Part shown: positions 6,442-6,920 of the stretch, in pieces
Layout: each line of letters opens with the position of its first letter
How positions within the stretch are numbered: the stretch's first letter is position 1
Source: Bacteroidales bacterium
Lineage (GTDB): Bacteria; Bacteroidota; Bacteroidia; Bacteroidales; UBA3824
Length of the DNA: 6,920 bases
NCBI GenBank assembly: GCA_017543645.1
Contig: JAFYFR010000013.1
Coordinates: 1-6,920 of the forward strand
Direction of reading: 5' to 3'
Notes under the pieces: model-generated
What the model saw: only the letters and a program-made list of their open reading frames with translations
The model's database searches: none
What the model was told of the DNA's origin: nothing
Program-made: the position numbers and the translations under genes

Positions 6442-6484
6442 AAATCCCTTGCAGAAAACCGATTGGACTTTCTACAAGGGATTT
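6442..6484 (-). terminator. Hairpin terminator for the Rpn-type gene
   Basis: AAATCCCTTGCAGAAA (6442-6457) and TTTCTACAAGGGATTT (6469-6484) form a 16-bp inverted repeat around an 11-base centre. The single imperfect position is a G-U pair in minus-strand RNA but a C-A mismatch in plus-strand RNA, which points to minus-strand use. On that strand the stem ends in ATTTT. It lies about 95 bp after the stop of the Rpn-type gene. The U-tract is short, so an element end or a processing site is possible. Confidence 0.6.
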
Positions 6485-6577
6485 ATATCATAAACACCTG
6501 TTATGAGAAGAGGTGATTTTACCCCACCTGTAAAGTATATTTTATATTTAGCATAGCATAAATATAATCAGGCATGG

Positions 6578-6920
6578 CTATAGGGATTGGATTTCGTCGG
6601 CGGTGAGGCCGGAATATTTGATTATTTTACTGATAGGTTCGCCGTCGGCTTTCATAAGGCGAGCCATGGAAATGGCTTTGGATTGTTCGCCTTCGGCACG
6701 GCCTCTTTCAATACCGATTTTCTCACCTTCGGCGCGGCCTTCCGCTCGGCCTTCCGCTCGGCCTTCCGCTCGGCCTTCGGCACGTTCGCGCTGCAAGGCG
6801 GATTTTTCGGTGCTTACATCGAGCCAGTATTTTTCGTATGCCAACATCTCGCCATCGGTAAAGGCAGAGGTGCGCAGCAAATCTAACGCCTCTTTTGTTT
6901 CTGCGTTTTCAATAAGCTCA
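6578..6920 (-). CDS. C-terminal end of an Rpn / PD-(D/E)XK nuclease family putative transposase (partial)
   Basis: The frame is open to the window edge, so only the last 113 residues are seen and the start lies outside. The visible part begins ELIENAETKEALDLLRTSAFTDGEM, then LAYEKYWLDVSTEKSALQRER, the helical tail typical of the Rpn recombination-promoting nuclease family (PDDEXK_2). The catalytic PD-(D/E)XK core would lie upstream and cannot be checked. A charged repeat follows (five EGR units in the form AEGRAEGR...), then EKIGIERGRAEGEQSKAISMARLMKADGEPISKIIKYSGLTADEIQSL, a common C-terminal form in which the final ~25 residues look like a small helical motif. Such genes are numerous, variable in copy number and often adjoin unstable regions. 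In Escherichia coli relatives promote RecA-independent recombination; that activity is not shown for this protein. Confidence 0.85.
   Translation of the reverse strand, partial: ELIENAETKEALDLLRTSAFTDGEMLAYEKYWLDVSTEKSALQRERAEGRAEGRAEGRAEGRAEGEKIGIERGRAEGEQSKAISMARLMKADGEPISKIIKYSGLTADEIQSL
6735..6780 (-). repeat. 12-bp tandem repeat coding for AEGR
   Basis: Three perfect copies of the 12-bp unit CGGCCTTCCGCT (plus-strand reading) cover 6735-6770, with a partial fourth at 6771-6780 and degenerate copies on both sides (6727-6734 and again near 6697). The unit is four codons, so gain or loss of copies changes protein length without breaking the frame. The repeat adds charged helical turns to the tail of the Rpn-type protein. 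Confidence 0.9.

Noticed and set aside
6495..6530. CACCTG/AGGTG/CACCTG alternating short complementary repeats
   Set aside because: Five-base stems this short are expected by chance, and no leader gene or ligand-binding structure is evident.
6542..6567. AT-only hairpin TTATATTTA/TAAATATAA just after the Rpn-type stop
   Set aside because: All nine pairs are A-T with no T-tract, so it is too weak to call a terminator; the GC-containing hairpin at 6442-6484 is better.
6735..6780. CRISPR-like or regulatory iteron array
   Set aside because: The units are 12 bp, directly adjacent without spacers, and code in frame for AEGR.
6587..6886. Plus-strand open frame opposite the Rpn-type gene (repeating AFRS)
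   Set aside because: It is the antisense reading of the AEGR repeat; the minus-strand frame matches a known family.

Overview
The window looks like chromosomal DNA from a member of the Bacteroidota, most likely the order Bacteroidales. Four things point there. The dihydropteroate synthase has the DLGAFSSRPG form of its second motif. Several exported proteins have signal peptides ending in A-Q. Ribosome binding sites are weak or absent. A secreted C10 (streptopain-type) protease relic is followed by an Ig-like 'TANTLTYNG' repeat of a kind common in Bacteroidales surface proteins. Genus cannot be read from the sequence.

Left part (1-2541, + strand): a two-gene membrane-associated module. The first gene encodes a YdjI-type SPFH protein with a Met/Gln-rich linker and a C-terminal GYF_2 domain flanked by polyproline. 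The second encodes a protein with two zinc ribbons and one transmembrane helix at its extreme C-terminus. A strong intrinsic terminator lies between them and another follows the second gene. The pair resembles Bacillus YdjI plus YdjG, where YdjG helps bring the SPFH protein to the membrane, but no PspA gene is present here.

Middle part (2621-5080, + strand): a tight three-gene unit of a periplasmic SPOR-domain protein, folP (dihydropteroate synthase, folate synthesis) and a small predicted outer-membrane beta-barrel protein. The gaps are 10 bp and a 22-bp overlap. Two of the three products are predicted envelope proteins; folP is a housekeeping gene with no evident functional link to them.

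Right part (5087-6920, - strand): an eroding accessory region converging on the operon. It holds a C10 peptidase gene that keeps its signal peptide and catalytic cysteine but shifts frame twice and has no recognisable catalytic-histidine region. Further right is the C-terminal end of an Rpn/PD-(D/E)XK family 'putative transposase' with a 12-bp tandem repeat coding for AEGR. Each ends in a hairpin that pairs best as minus-strand RNA.

The most interesting material is the SPFH/zinc-ribbon pair and the decayed protease. I did not find a clearly new defence or mobile system in this window.
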